Made by a program: the position numbers and the translations under genes. The notes under the pieces were generated by a model. The model was not told the origin of the DNA and made no database searches. It was given only the letters and a program-made list of their open reading frames with translations. Positions 31,393 to 39,193 of a stretch of DNA of 64,000 bases are shown piece by piece. Origin of the DNA: DASQFQ01 sp038238015 (lineage in GTDB: Bacteria > Actinomycetota > Thermoleophilia > Solirubrobacterales > Solirubrobacteraceae); NCBI GenBank assembly GCA_038238015.1, contig JBBRYA010000013.1:1-64000 (forward strand), read 5' to 3'. The first letter of the stretch is position 1. Every line of letters starts with the position of its first letter.

Positions 31393-32583
31393 TCAGCGGC
31401 CGCTGCTCGACGCCGAGAGCGGGCGCTCGCCGAGCGTCACCTCGATGTCGCGGCGCTTGCCGTCGCGCCAGACCTCGACCTTGACCTTCTGCCCGGGATC
31501 GAAGCGCTGAATCGCCGTTGAGAGGTCGTCGGGATTGTTGACGACGCGGTCGCCCACCTTCGTGATGATGTCCCCGCCGGGCCGGAAGGAGCGGGCCTGG
31601 AAGCGCGCGTCGCCCTTGCCGGCGTGCAGGCCGCCCTTGTCGCCGGGGCCGCCCGCGGTCGTCGCCTGCACCCAGGCGCCCTTGGCGACCGGGAGCTTGA
31701 AGCGCTGCGCGACCTGCGGGTACAGCGCCACGGTCTGCACGCCGAGGAACGCGTAGGCGACCTTGCCGTCGCGGCGCAGCCCGGCGAGCGAGCGCTTGAC
31801 GACGTCGACCGGGACGGCGAAGCCGACCCCCTCGCCGCCGCCGCTCGAGGACTTGATCTGCTGGTTGATGCCGATCACGCGGCCGGCGCCGTCGACCAAC
31901 GGGCCGCCCGAGTTGCCCGGGTTGATCGCGGCGTCGGTCTGGATCGCGCCCGAGATCTTGAACTGGGTCAGCGAGTCGATCGCGCGATCGACCGCGGACA
32001 CGACGCCCACCGACAGCGACTGCTTCTCGCCGAACGGCGACCCGATCGCGGCGACCGCCGTGCCGACCTGGACCCGATCGCTGACCCCGAGCGGAAGCTG
32101 GCGCAGCCGCAGCCCCTGCGGCGGCACCTTCAGCAGCGCGACGTCGGCGTTGGGGTCATAGCCCATGATCCGGGCCTTGACCTGGTTGCCATCGGCGAAC
32201 TCGACGTAGACCTCGCGCGCGCGCTGCAGCGAGCCGCCCTGGTCCTCGGTGACGACATGGGCGTTGGTGGCGATCTCGCCGTTGCCGGAGACGACGAAGC
32301 CCGAGCCCTCGCCCGCCTGCGCGCCGCCTCCGGTCGCGGCGTCAAGGCTCGTGGACCCGAACAGCGACACGACGGTCACCACGCCCGGGGCCTCGTCGCG
32401 GTAGATAGCCCGCGGGTCGAAGGCCTCGCGGCGGGTCGACGGCTTGACGACCTCGACGCGCGTGGGCGCCGTCTGCGCGGGGCTCGCGCTCTGGCCGGAT
32501 CCGCCGATCGCTCCCCCGCCGCCCCCAGAACCGCCGCAGCCCGCGAGCCCGGCGATCAGGCCGAGGGCCAGGAGGCGCTTCAT
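31393..32583 (-). CDS. HtrA/DegP-family serine protease, lipoprotein
   Basis: 396 residues. The N-terminal signal with lipobox LAGC (residues 13-16) anchors it outside the membrane. A Gly/Ser linker leads to a trypsin-like domain with the full triad: His in IATNAHVV, Asp in PNADVALLKV, Ser in INPGNSGGPLVDGAG. One PDZ domain follows (GDIITKVGDRVVNNPDDLSTAIQ). It is the third gene after a response regulator and histidine kinase; its ATG overlaps the kinase stop (ATGA). The arrangement suggests an envelope-stress system in which the protease is a regulated output. Confidence 0.92.
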   Translation of the reverse strand: MKRLLALGLIAGLAGCGGSGGGGGAIGGSGQSASPAQTAPTRVEVVKPSTRREAFDPRAIYRDEAPGVVTVVSLFGSTSLDAATGGGAQAGEGSGFVVSGNGEIATNAHVVTEDQGGSLQRAREVYVEFADGNQVKARIMGYDPNADVALLKVPPQGLRLRQLPLGVSDRVQVGTAVAAIGSPFGEKQSLSVGVVSAVDRAIDSLTQFKISGAIQTDAAINPGNSGGPLVDGAGRVIGINQQIKSSSGGGEGVGFAVPVDVVKRSLAGLRRDGKVAYAFLGVQTVALYPQVAQRFKLPVAKGAWVQATTAGGPGDKGGLHAGKGDARFQARSFRPGGDIITKVGDRVVNNPDDLSTAIQRFDPGQKVKVEVWRDGKRRDIEVTLGERPLSASSSGR

Positions 32584-33986
32584 GCGGGCAGCTTCAGCGA
32601 GAACGTGGTCGAGCCCGGAACCGAGTGGACGGACAGCTCGCCGCTCATGCGCTCGGCGAGCTCGCGCGCGATCGCGAGGCCGAGGCCGGCGCCCTGGACG
32701 CGGTCGGAGGAAGTGAAGAAGGGCTCGAAGATGTGGGGCATGGTGGTGCGCTTGATGCCCAGGCCGGAGTCGGAGATCTCGACTCGCGCCTGCCCGTTCT
32801 CCCGCGCCGCGAAGACCACCACGTCGGTTCCCTCGGGCGTGTGCAGCAACGCGTTGTCAAGCAGGATACGAAGCACCTGCGCAACGCGCTCAGGATCGCA
32901 CTCGATCTCGATCGGCTCGGTCCCCAGCCGCAGCTCGACCTCGGAGGCGTGGCGCGCCGCCGCGGGGGAGAACTCGCCGGCGACCTCGCGCGTGAGCTCG
33001 GCGAGATCGGTGGGCTCCGGGCGCAGGTCCAGCGCGCCGGCCTCGAGCCGCGAGAGGTCGAGCAGCTCCACGGCCAGGCGCCGCAGCCGGTCGACCTGGG
33101 CGCGCACGTGGCCGAGGAACTGCTTGCGGGTCGGCTCGTCGAGCTCCTCGTCCTCGAGCAGCTCGAGGAAGCCGCCGAGCGAGAACAGCGGCGTGCGCAG
33201 CTCGTGGGAGGCCTGGGCGATGAACTGCTTGCGCGCGTGGTCCAGGCGCTCGAGCTGGCGCTGCATGTCGTCGAAGGCGGCGGCGAGCTGGCCGAGCTCG
33301 TCGTCGGAGTCGACGTGGATGCGATTGGAGAAGTCGCCGGCGGCGACCTTGCGCGCCGCCTGCTCGAGCCGCTTGACCCGCGCCGCCAGCGCACGCGCCA
33401 CGAGATAGCCGCCGATGATCGCCAGCAGCAGCGCGACCGCGCCGGAGACGAGGATGCGCCGCCGGATCAGGCTGACGTTCGCCTGCACGTCGGCGAGCGT
33501 GTCGGCGAACACCGCGACCGCCTGCACGCGATGGCCAACCACGAGCGGCTCGGCGGCCAGGGCCTTGCGTCCAGAGGTGCTGGGCTCGGTCGCCGTAGCG
33601 GTGCGGCGGGTGTCGACCGCCTTCTGGGCGACGCTCTGGACGTCCTCGAGCTCGACGCCGCCGGGATCGGAGTCCGCCAGCAGGAACACCGAGTCGGGCT
33701 GCGTCCCGCCGACGGTGCCGAGCACCTGGACCTCGGCGCTGGCGCGAGCGGCCACGAGGCGCACCTGGCGCTCGAGCTCGGACTGCGGCGTGTCGGTGCC
33801 GACGAGCCGCAGCACCGGGGGCGAGTAGCGCTCGGCGTCGGCGGCCAGGCCGCGCAGCTTCTGGTCGCGCAGACGACCCTCGAGCTGGGGCACGACCGCG
33901 ACGTAGACCACCCCGATCGCGCCGAGCACGAGCAGCCCGAAGATGAGCGTCAGCCGGTTGCGCAGGGAGCGGACGCCGCCCCGCAT
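32580..33986 (-). CDS. Sensor histidine kinase (HAMP-HisKA-HATPase)
   Basis: 468 residues. TM1 is about 8-30 (NRLTLIFGLLVLGAIGVVYVA), then a ~130-residue extracellular sensor region, TM2 (ILVSGAVALLLAIIGGYLVARAL), HAMP (DFSNRIHVDSDDELGQLAAAFDDM), the phosphoacceptor box ASHELRTPLFSLGGFLELL, and the ATPase boxes LLDNALLHTPEGT (N), ISDSGLGI (G1) and GAGLGLAIARELAE (G2). ATG 33986 is used, five bases after the response regulator stop. It should phosphorylate that regulator; the co-encoded HtrA suggests envelope signals. Confidence 0.92.
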   Translation of the reverse strand: MRGGVRSLRNRLTLIFGLLVLGAIGVVYVAVVPQLEGRLRDQKLRGLAADAERYSPPVLRLVGTDTPQSELERQVRLVAARASAEVQVLGTVGGTQPDSVFLLADSDPGGVELEDVQSVAQKAVDTRRTATATEPSTSGRKALAAEPLVVGHRVQAVAVFADTLADVQANVSLIRRRILVSGAVALLLAIIGGYLVARALAARVKRLEQAARKVAAGDFSNRIHVDSDDELGQLAAAFDDMQRQLERLDHARKQFIAQASHELRTPLFSLGGFLELLEDEELDEPTRKQFLGHVRAQVDRLRRLAVELLDLSRLEAGALDLRPEPTDLAELTREVAGEFSPAAARHASEVELRLGTEPIEIECDPERVAQVLRILLDNALLHTPEGTDVVVFAARENGQARVEISDSGLGIKRTTMPHIFEPFFTSSDRVQGAGLGLAIARELAERMSGELSVHSVPGSTTFSLKLPA

Positions 33987-33991
33987 CGCCG

Positions 33992-34696
33992 TCAGTCCTC
34001 GTCGCGGAAGCGGTAGCCCACGCCGCGCACCGTGAAGATGTACTCGGGCTCCTTGGCGTCTGCCTCGAGCTTCTCGCGCAGGTGGCGGATGTGGACGTCG
34101 ACGGTCCGCGGGTCGCGGTAGGCCGAGTCGCCCCACACGCGCGAGAGCAGCATGTCGCGCGTGAAAACCCGCCCGGGACTCGCCGCCAGCGCGCTGAGGA
34201 TCTCGAACTCCACGAACGTGGTCGGCACCGTGCTCCCGCGCAGGGTGACGCTGCGCTTGGCCGGGTCGATCCGCAGCTCGCGGACCTCCATGGGCTGCTC
34301 CCCGTCGGCCTCGGCGCCGGCCATCCCCGCCCGCCGCAGCGCCGCCTTCACGCGCGAGCGGAACTCGCGCATCGAAAACGGCTTGGTGATGTAGTCGTCC
34401 GCGCCGAGCTCGAGCCCCAGCACCTTGTCGATCTCCTCGGACTTCGCGGTGAGCATGATGATCGGCACCGCGGAGCGGGCGCGCAGGCGGCGGCAGACCT
34501 CGAGGCCGTCGACGTTCGGGAGCATTACGTCGAGCACGACGAGGTCGAAGCTCTGCTCGCTGAAGCGCGCGAGCGCCTCCCGCCCGTCCGAGGCGGCGAC
34601 GACCTCGTAGCCGTCGCGCTGGAGCGGGAACGAGAGCAGCGTCTGGATCGGCTGCTCGTCGTCGACCAACAGGATTCGGGCGGGACGGTCGGGCAT
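33992..34696 (-). CDS. OmpR/PhoB-family response regulator
   Basis: 234 residues. The receiver has the acidic pair ILLVDDEQ, the phosphoacceptor Asp in LVVLDVMLPNVDGLEV, Thr in MLTAKSE and Lys in DDYITKPFSMREF. The C-terminal winged helix ends in TVDVHIRHLREKLEADA and VRGVGYRF. It is the first gene of the regulator-kinase-HtrA operon and diverges from the M28-like gene. ATG start. Confidence 0.95.
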   Translation of the reverse strand: MPDRPARILLVDDEQPIQTLLSFPLQRDGYEVVAASDGREALARFSEQSFDLVVLDVMLPNVDGLEVCRRLRARSAVPIIMLTAKSEEIDKVLGLELGADDYITKPFSMREFRSRVKAALRRAGMAGAEADGEQPMEVRELRIDPAKRSVTLRGSTVPTTFVEFEILSALAASPGRVFTRDMLLSRVWGDSAYRDPRTVDVHIRHLREKLEADAKEPEYIFTVRGVGYRFRDED

Positions 34697-34807
34697 CAGC
34701 CCTGACAGGGTAGATCGCCCGGCCGCCGGTACCGTAGGACGGGTGGGCCTTCCCGCAACATCGCGCTCGGGATCGGCGGCCCCCGATCACCCCCAGGCGC
34801 CGTCCTC

Positions 34808-34841
34808 GGATGGGGCAAGGCGACCAGCCTTGCACCCATCC
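34808..34841 (+). other. Hairpin in the leader of the M28-like gene
   Basis: GGATGGG with CAAGG (34808-34820) pairs with CCTTG and CCCATCC (34828-34841) around a 7-base loop, 12 bp with a small internal bulge. It lies about 65 bp before the GTG at 34907. I see no match to a riboswitch class I can name; it could be an RNA element or chance pairing in GC-rich DNA. Confidence 0.3.
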
Positions 34842-34906
34842 TGCGTCCTGGCCTGGCGCCGCCGGAGGCCGGTCTCCCGGGCGCGCCGTCACGGGAAGAC
34901 CCACTA

Positions 34907-36712
34907 GTGCTCGACGTCCGGGTCTACCGGGTGGCGTTCCTGCCGGCCCTGGTCGCGCTGTTCGTCGTCGCCTTCTCGCTCACGGCCCGTCCGCGCGCCA
35001 TCTCGACGCCGCTCGCGGCCGACGCCTTCGACAGCGCGCGGGCGTTCGGCACGGCCGATCCGCCGGCGCGCGACTCGCTGCGCGAGCTGGCCGCCAGCTA
35101 CCCCGACCGCCGCCCGGGCTCGGTCGGCGACCGCGCGCTCGCCGGGCGCGTCGCTGGCGTGTTCCGCGCCTCCGGGTTGCGCGTGTCCTCGCAGACCGTG
35201 CGAGGGCGGACGGCCGAGGGATCGCGGAACCTCGAGACCGTCGTCGGCGTGCGCCCCGGCCTCTCGAGCCGGCGGATCGTGATCCTGGCCCACCGCGACG
35301 CGCTCTCCTCCCCCGCCACCGCCGAGCTGTCGGGCACGGCCGCGCTGCTCGAGCTTGCGCGCGTGTTCAAAGTGCGCGACCTGTCGGCCACGCTCGTGCT
35401 GGTCTCGACCTCCGGGGGCAGCGGCGGCGCGGCGGGTGCGCGTGCCTTCGCCGATACCGCCGCGGGGCCCGTCGACGCGCTGCTGGCGCTCGGCGACGTC
35501 GCCTCGACGCAGGTGCACAAGCCGTGGGTCGTTGCGTGGTCAAACGGGGAGAGCATGGCCCCGGTGGGGCTGCGCCGGACGGTCGAGCGGGCGGTCCGCC
35601 TCGAGGTCGGCGAGCAGGCCGGAGGCCCGCGCGCGGTCGGGCAGTGGATCCGCCGTGCGGTGCCGCTCACGGTCTCCGAGCAGGGGGAGCCCGCGAGGGC
35701 GGGGCTGCCGGCGGTGCTGCTCGGCGTCTCGGGCGAGCGCGGGCCGGCGCCCGGCGCGGCGGCCGACGAGCAGATCCTGGACGAGTTCGGCCGCGCGACC
35801 CTGCGCTCGGTGACCGCGCTGGACGCGCGGATCGCCGGAGCGCTTGACGCCGACCCGTTCGCCGGCGAGCCCGAAGGCATCCTCACCATGCGCCGGCTTC
35901 TGCCCGACTGGGCGATCCGCGTGCTCGTGGCGACGCTGCTGTTCCCGGCGCTGCTGACCGCGGGCGACGGCTTCTTCCGCGCGCGCCGTCACGGCCAGCC
36001 GATGCGCAGCTGGCTCGCGTGGGTCGGGGTGCTGGCGCTGCCGTTCGCGCTCGCGTGGGGGTGGACGCGGGTGCTGGGGCTGACCGGCGCCGTGCAGGCG
36101 CCGGGGGCGCCGTTGCTGCCGGGCGACGTGCCGCTGCACGGGGCCGCAATCGCGGCACTCGTCTCGGCACCGGTCGTGCTCGCGGCCGGGTGGTTCGCGC
36201 TGCGCCCCGTGGGCGTCGCGGCGCTCGGCCTGGCGCGCCGGCCGACCGGCGAGGGGGCGGCGGCCGCGGTTGGCCTCGTGCTGGCGGCGCTCGTGCTGCT
36301 GGTGTGGACGAGCAACCCGTACGCCGCCGCGCTCCTTCTGCCGGCCGCCCACGTCTGGCTGTTCGCCGTAGCGCCGAGCGAGCGCGGCCGGCGCATGCCG
36401 CGCGCGCTCGCCGTGGCCGCCGGCCTCGCGTTGCCGGCGCTCGCGGCGCTCTACTACGCGTTCGCCCTCGGGCTCGGCCCGGCTGGGCTCGCGTGGCTGG
36501 GCTTCCTCGTGGTGGCGGGAGGTCACGCGTCGCTCCTGACGGCGCTCGCGCTGTCGACGTTCGCCGGCTGCCTGGCCGGCGTGGTGGCGGTCGCGCGGAC
36601 GCGCCGGCGCGTCGCCGAGCAGACCGAGTCGGCCGCACTGGTGACGCGCGGGCCGGCGGGCTACGCGGGCCCCGGCTCGCTCGGCGGCACCAAGTCGGCG
36701 TTGCGGCGTTGA
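34907..36712 (+). CDS. M28-like peptidase domain fused to a multi-helix membrane region, metal site degenerate
   Basis: 601 residues. TM1 (about 8-25) is followed by an extracellular domain to about 320 that follows the M28 aminopeptidase pattern: NLETVVGVRPG, RRIVILAHRDAL (HxD ligand), LSGTAALLELARVF and ATLVLVSTSGGSGGAAGARAF. Canonical M28 has a second Asp in (N/G)DNASG and a Glu-Glu pair; here these read LSGTAAL and STSGGSGGA, so ligands are missing. The rest (about 330-570) holds roughly seven hydrophobic helices, then a basic tail. The layout resembles Fxna/ERMP1-like membrane peptidases or GPI-transamidase GAA1 relatives, some of which are non-catalytic. GTG start at 34907. Confidence 0.7.
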   Translation: MLDVRVYRVAFLPALVALFVVAFSLTARPRAISTPLAADAFDSARAFGTADPPARDSLRELAASYPDRRPGSVGDRALAGRVAGVFRASGLRVSSQTVRGRTAEGSRNLETVVGVRPGLSSRRIVILAHRDALSSPATAELSGTAALLELARVFKVRDLSATLVLVSTSGGSGGAAGARAFADTAAGPVDALLALGDVASTQVHKPWVVAWSNGESMAPVGLRRTVERAVRLEVGEQAGGPRAVGQWIRRAVPLTVSEQGEPARAGLPAVLLGVSGERGPAPGAAADEQILDEFGRATLRSVTALDARIAGALDADPFAGEPEGILTMRRLLPDWAIRVLVATLLFPALLTAGDGFFRARRHGQPMRSWLAWVGVLALPFALAWGWTRVLGLTGAVQAPGAPLLPGDVPLHGAAIAALVSAPVVLAAGWFALRPVGVAALGLARRPTGEGAAAAVGLVLAALVLLVWTSNPYAAALLLPAAHVWLFAVAPSERGRRMPRALAVAAGLALPALAALYYAFALGLGPAGLAWLGFLVVAGGHASLLTALALSTFAGCLAGVVAVARTRRRVAEQTESAALVTRGPAGYAGPGSLGGTKSALRR

Positions 36713-36729
36713 CCACCCCGCATACTTAA

Positions 36730-37413
36730 GTGGTGCGACGCGTGCTGCGCCCCCTCTCGAGCCTGCTGCTCCTGGCCGGCATGCTGCTGCTCGCCGACGC
36801 CGTCTGCACGCTGGTCTGGCAGGAGCCGGTGTCGGCGATCTACGGGCGCGTCCAGCAGGGCCGCCTCGACCAGCGCCTGGCCGAGCTCGAGAAGGCCAAG
36901 CCCGGCGGCACCGAGCGCCGGCTGCTCTCGCGCATGCACAGCTCGCGCCAGCGGCTGGCCTTCTCGGCCCGGGCGCTCGACCGCCGCGCCAAGCCGGGGG
37001 ATCCGCTCGGGCGAATCCTCATGAACAGGATCGGCCTCTCGACGGTCATGGTCGCGGGCACGGACGGATCGAGCCTTCGCCGCGGGCCGGGCCACTACCC
37101 CGGCACTCCGCTGCCGGGAGCCGGGGGCACCGTCGGGATCGCGGGTCACCGCACCACCTACGGGGCGCCGTTCCGCGGCCTCGACCGGCTGCGCCGCGGC
37201 GACCCGATCGAGCTGCAGATGCCCTACGGGCGCTTCACCTACCGCGTCGAGCGCACCCGGATCGTGCCGCCGACCGCGACCTGGGTCACGCAGCGCGTGG
37301 GCTATGACCGGCTGATCCTCTCGGCCTGCCATCCCCTCTACAGCGCGGCGAAGCGCATTGTCGTGTTCGCCCGCCTCGTCCAGGAGCGCCCGCGCCGTGA
37401 CCGGATCGCGTGA
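36730..37413 (+). CDS. Sortase (class D/E-like)
   Basis: 227 residues. An N-terminal membrane anchor (about 7-25) and a ~60-residue linker lead to a sortase beta-barrel: GPGHYPGTPLPGAGGTVGIAGHRTTYG with catalytic His (about H140), LILSACHPLYSAAKRIVVFARL with Cys (about C200) and Arg (about R209 or R215). Sortases join cell-wall sorting-signal proteins to peptidoglycan or pilins. No LPxTG-type substrate is seen nearby. GTG start, 17 bp after the M28-like gene, so the two may be one operon. Confidence 0.88.
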   Translation: MVRRVLRPLSSLLLLAGMLLLADAVCTLVWQEPVSAIYGRVQQGRLDQRLAELEKAKPGGTERRLLSRMHSSRQRLAFSARALDRRAKPGDPLGRILMNRIGLSTVMVAGTDGSSLRRGPGHYPGTPLPGAGGTVGIAGHRTTYGAPFRGLDRLRRGDPIELQMPYGRFTYRVERTRIVPPTATWVTQRVGYDRLILSACHPLYSAAKRIVVFARLVQERPRRDRIA

Positions 37414-37471
37414 CGCATCGGGTCCCGACCCGATGCACGACCGTCGGGTCGGCGTCGATGAGCCTCATGCG

Positions 37472-37729
37472 ATGAGCACAGAACTCCGATATGCACTCCA
37501 TCACCAGCTCGACGAGCTGGAGCGGGAGGCGGCAGGGCGCTTCGGACGGCAGGTCCCGAAGATCGACTGCGCCGACCTCGGCCAGGTTCCATCACGGAAG
37601 GCGGAAGTCGAGAAGATGCGCCAGCGGATGAAGAAGAGCGGCTACCAGGTCGACACGGCCGCGGTCGCGACCGCCATCCTGGAGCGCCTGGCTGCGGGCG
37701 GCCTCACGCCGCCCGCCCCCAAGAGCTAG
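37472..37729 (+). CDS. FlgM-like small protein (anti-sigma-28-like), orphan
   Basis: 85 residues. The C-terminal half, SRKAEVEKMRQRMKKSGYQVDTAAVATAILERL, follows the FlgM pattern (K-V-x2-I-R-x-I-x2-G-x-Y-x-V-D-x3-V-A-x-I-L). The N-terminal half is helical and charged. FlgM binds the flagellar sigma factor FliA. No flagellar gene is in the window. ATG 37472 is used; the frame is open upstream to ATG 37433. Its TAG and the thiL stop on the other strand share the palindrome CTAG (37726-37729). The FlgM link is a motif-level judgement. Confidence 0.6.
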   Translation: MSTELRYALHHQLDELEREAAGRFGRQVPKIDCADLGQVPSRKAEVEKMRQRMKKSGYQVDTAAVATAILERLAAGGLTPPAPKS

Positions 37730-38661
37730 TACTCGAAGCCGCGCCACGCGGCCGCGCCTGAGGGCGCGCCGCGCCAGCGCAGCTCGGGCTCGCCGGCGTG
37801 CACCTCGCCGATCCAGGTGAGCCCGGCAGCGTCTCTGTGCTCGGGCGGGACGCAGGCGCACAGCTCGTAGTCCTCCCCGCCCGTCGCGGCCAGCTCGGCG
37901 CCGTCGCGCCCGAGCTCCGCGGCGACCTCGGCCACGCCCTCGGCGAGCGGCAGCGCCCCGGCGTCGAGCTCGATCGCGACGCCCGAGGCCTCGGCGAGCC
38001 GGAGGGCGTCGGAGGCGAGCCCGTCGGAGAGGTCGAGCATCGCGCTCGCGCCCGCCGCCGCGAGGGCCCGCCCCTCGAGCAGGCGCGGCCACGGCCGCAG
38101 GTGGCGCTGCACGAGCGCGTCGTCGCCGAGGGCCAGGCCGTCCAGCACGGCGAGCCCGGCGGCTGAGGCCCCGAGCGCGCCGGTGACGCCGACGAGGTCT
38201 CCCGGCTGTGCGCCGTCGCGGCCCACGAGCCGGTCCTCCGCCCCGGCCCACCCGACCACCGTCACGGCAACGGTCAGCGCCGGCCCGCGTGCGAAGTCGC
38301 CGCCGGCGATCGTGGTGCCGGTTGCCTCGGCGAGCGCCTCCGCGCCCCGGTGCAGTGCGAGCACGTCCTCGTCATCGAGCTCGGGTGGCGCCACGACGGC
38401 GAGGTAGGCCTCGCCCGCCGGCGCCCCCATGGCCGCGAGGTCTGAGAGGGCGCCGGCCAGCGCCCGGTGCCCGACGTCCTCGGGGCGGCAGTGCCCGCCG
38501 AGCCGGAAGTGGGTGCCCTCCACCATCACGTCGACGGAGGTGATGCTCAGCGCATCGGCGCTCACCACCGCGGCGTCATCGCCGAGCCAGCGTACGACGC
38601 GCGAGCCGGGGCGGCGCCGTAGCGCCGCCCCGATGGCCTCGATCAGTGCAAGCTCACCGAT
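37726..38661 (-). CDS. thiL: Thiamine-monophosphate kinase
   Basis: About 311 residues. ThiL signatures: WLGDDAAVV (ATP/Mg), SVDVMVEGTHFRL, LSDLAAMGA, IAGGDFARG, MLDLSDGLASDALRLAE and GGEDYELC. It makes thiamine diphosphate from the monophosphate. The start is unusual: homologues begin close to GELALIEAIG, but no ATG, GTG or TTG lies in frame there. The best candidate is ATC at 38661 (or CTG a little downstream), overlapping the infA stop by eight bases; otherwise translation would have to begin far upstream inside infA. It may be translated by coupling to infA. Function is secure, start is not. Confidence 0.85.
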   Translation of the reverse strand: MGELALIEAIGAALRRRPGSRVVRWLGDDAAVVSADALSITSVDVMVEGTHFRLGGHCRPEDVGHRALAGALSDLAAMGAPAGEAYLAVVAPPELDDEDVLALHRGAEALAEATGTTIAGGDFARGPALTVAVTVVGWAGAEDRLVGRDGAQPGDLVGVTGALGASAAGLAVLDGLALGDDALVQRHLRPWPRLLEGRALAAAGASAMLDLSDGLASDALRLAEASGVAIELDAGALPLAEGVAEVAAELGRDGAELAATGGEDYELCACVPPEHRDAAGLTWIGEVHAGEPELRWRGAPSGAAAWRGFEY

Positions 38662-38872
38662 GCCGATAGACGATCCGCGCGCGGTCGAGGTCGTACGGCG
38701 AGACCTCCACGCGCACCCGATCCCCCGGCAGGATCCGGATGCGGAAGCGGCGCATCTTGCCCGCGACGTGCCCGAGGACGATGTGGCCGTTGTCGAGCTG
38801 CACCCGGAACATCGCGTTGGGGAGCGCCTCCACGACCTCGCCTTCGAACTCGACCTTCTCTTCCTTCGGCAA
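38654..38872 (-). CDS. infA: Translation initiation factor IF-1
   Basis: 72 residues with the IF-1 OB fold: VEFEGEVVEALPNAMFRVQLDNGHIVLGHVAGKMR, RIRILPGDRVRVEVSPYDLDRARIVYR. The start is TTG (38872-38870), placed immediately after the TAA of the cold-shock gene (TAATTG), so it depends on coupled translation. Location after a cold-shock gene is unlike the common infA-rpmJ-rpsM setting, so there may be a second infA elsewhere. Confidence 0.95.
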   Translation of the reverse strand: MPKEEKVEFEGEVVEALPNAMFRVQLDNGHIVLGHVAGKMRRFRIRILPGDRVRVEVSPYDLDRARIVYRHR

Positions 38873-39076
38873 TTAGACGACCTTGACGTTCGTCGCCTGG
38901 GGACCCTTGCCGGTCTCACCCAGCTCGTACTCGACCTTCGCGCCCTCGGCGAGCGTGCGGAACCCGTCGCCCGAAATGCCCGAGAAGTGCACGAACGCGT
39001 CCTTGCCCCCGTCGTCAGGGGTGATGAACCCGAAGCCCTTCTCGTCGCTGAACCACTTCACGACACCAGTTGCCAT
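38873..39076 (-). CDS. Cold-shock protein (CspA family)
   Basis: 67 residues. It has RNP1 KGFGFI and RNP2 DAFVHF in the usual order, starting MATGVVKWFSDEKG and ending GPQATNVKVV. It binds single-stranded RNA and DNA and acts as an RNA chaperone. ATG 39076 has a strong ribosome-binding site (GGAGGAGGTG) four bases upstream. It heads a short csp-infA-thiL operon with abutting reading frames. Confidence 0.96.
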   Translation of the reverse strand: MATGVVKWFSDEKGFGFITPDDGGKDAFVHFSGISGDGFRTLAEGAKVEYELGETGKGPQATNVKVV

Positions 39077-39080
39077 ACAA

Positions 39081-39090
39081 CACCTCCTCC
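39081..39090 (-). promoter_or_regulatory. Strong ribosome-binding site of the cold-shock gene
   Basis: Minus-strand GGAGGAGGTG, near-perfect complement to the 16S 3' end, four bases before ATG 39076. It fixes that start over an upstream frame and, as the only good site in the operon, probably supplies ribosomes for the TTG-started infA as well. Confidence 0.8.
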
Positions 39091-39193
39091 ATCTCTGCTC
39101 GATGCGCGAGGTGGTGCTGCCGGGCACTGCCTTCCCGCATGCTCATGACCGCCTATAGCGGTGCCGACGCGCGGTTTATACCAGCCGGGCGCG

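Noticed and set aside
34740..34906. A riboswitch upstream of the M28-like gene
   Set aside because: A hairpin is present, but no conserved core of a known class (TPP, cobalamin, c-di-AMP, SAM, FMN) can be recognised.
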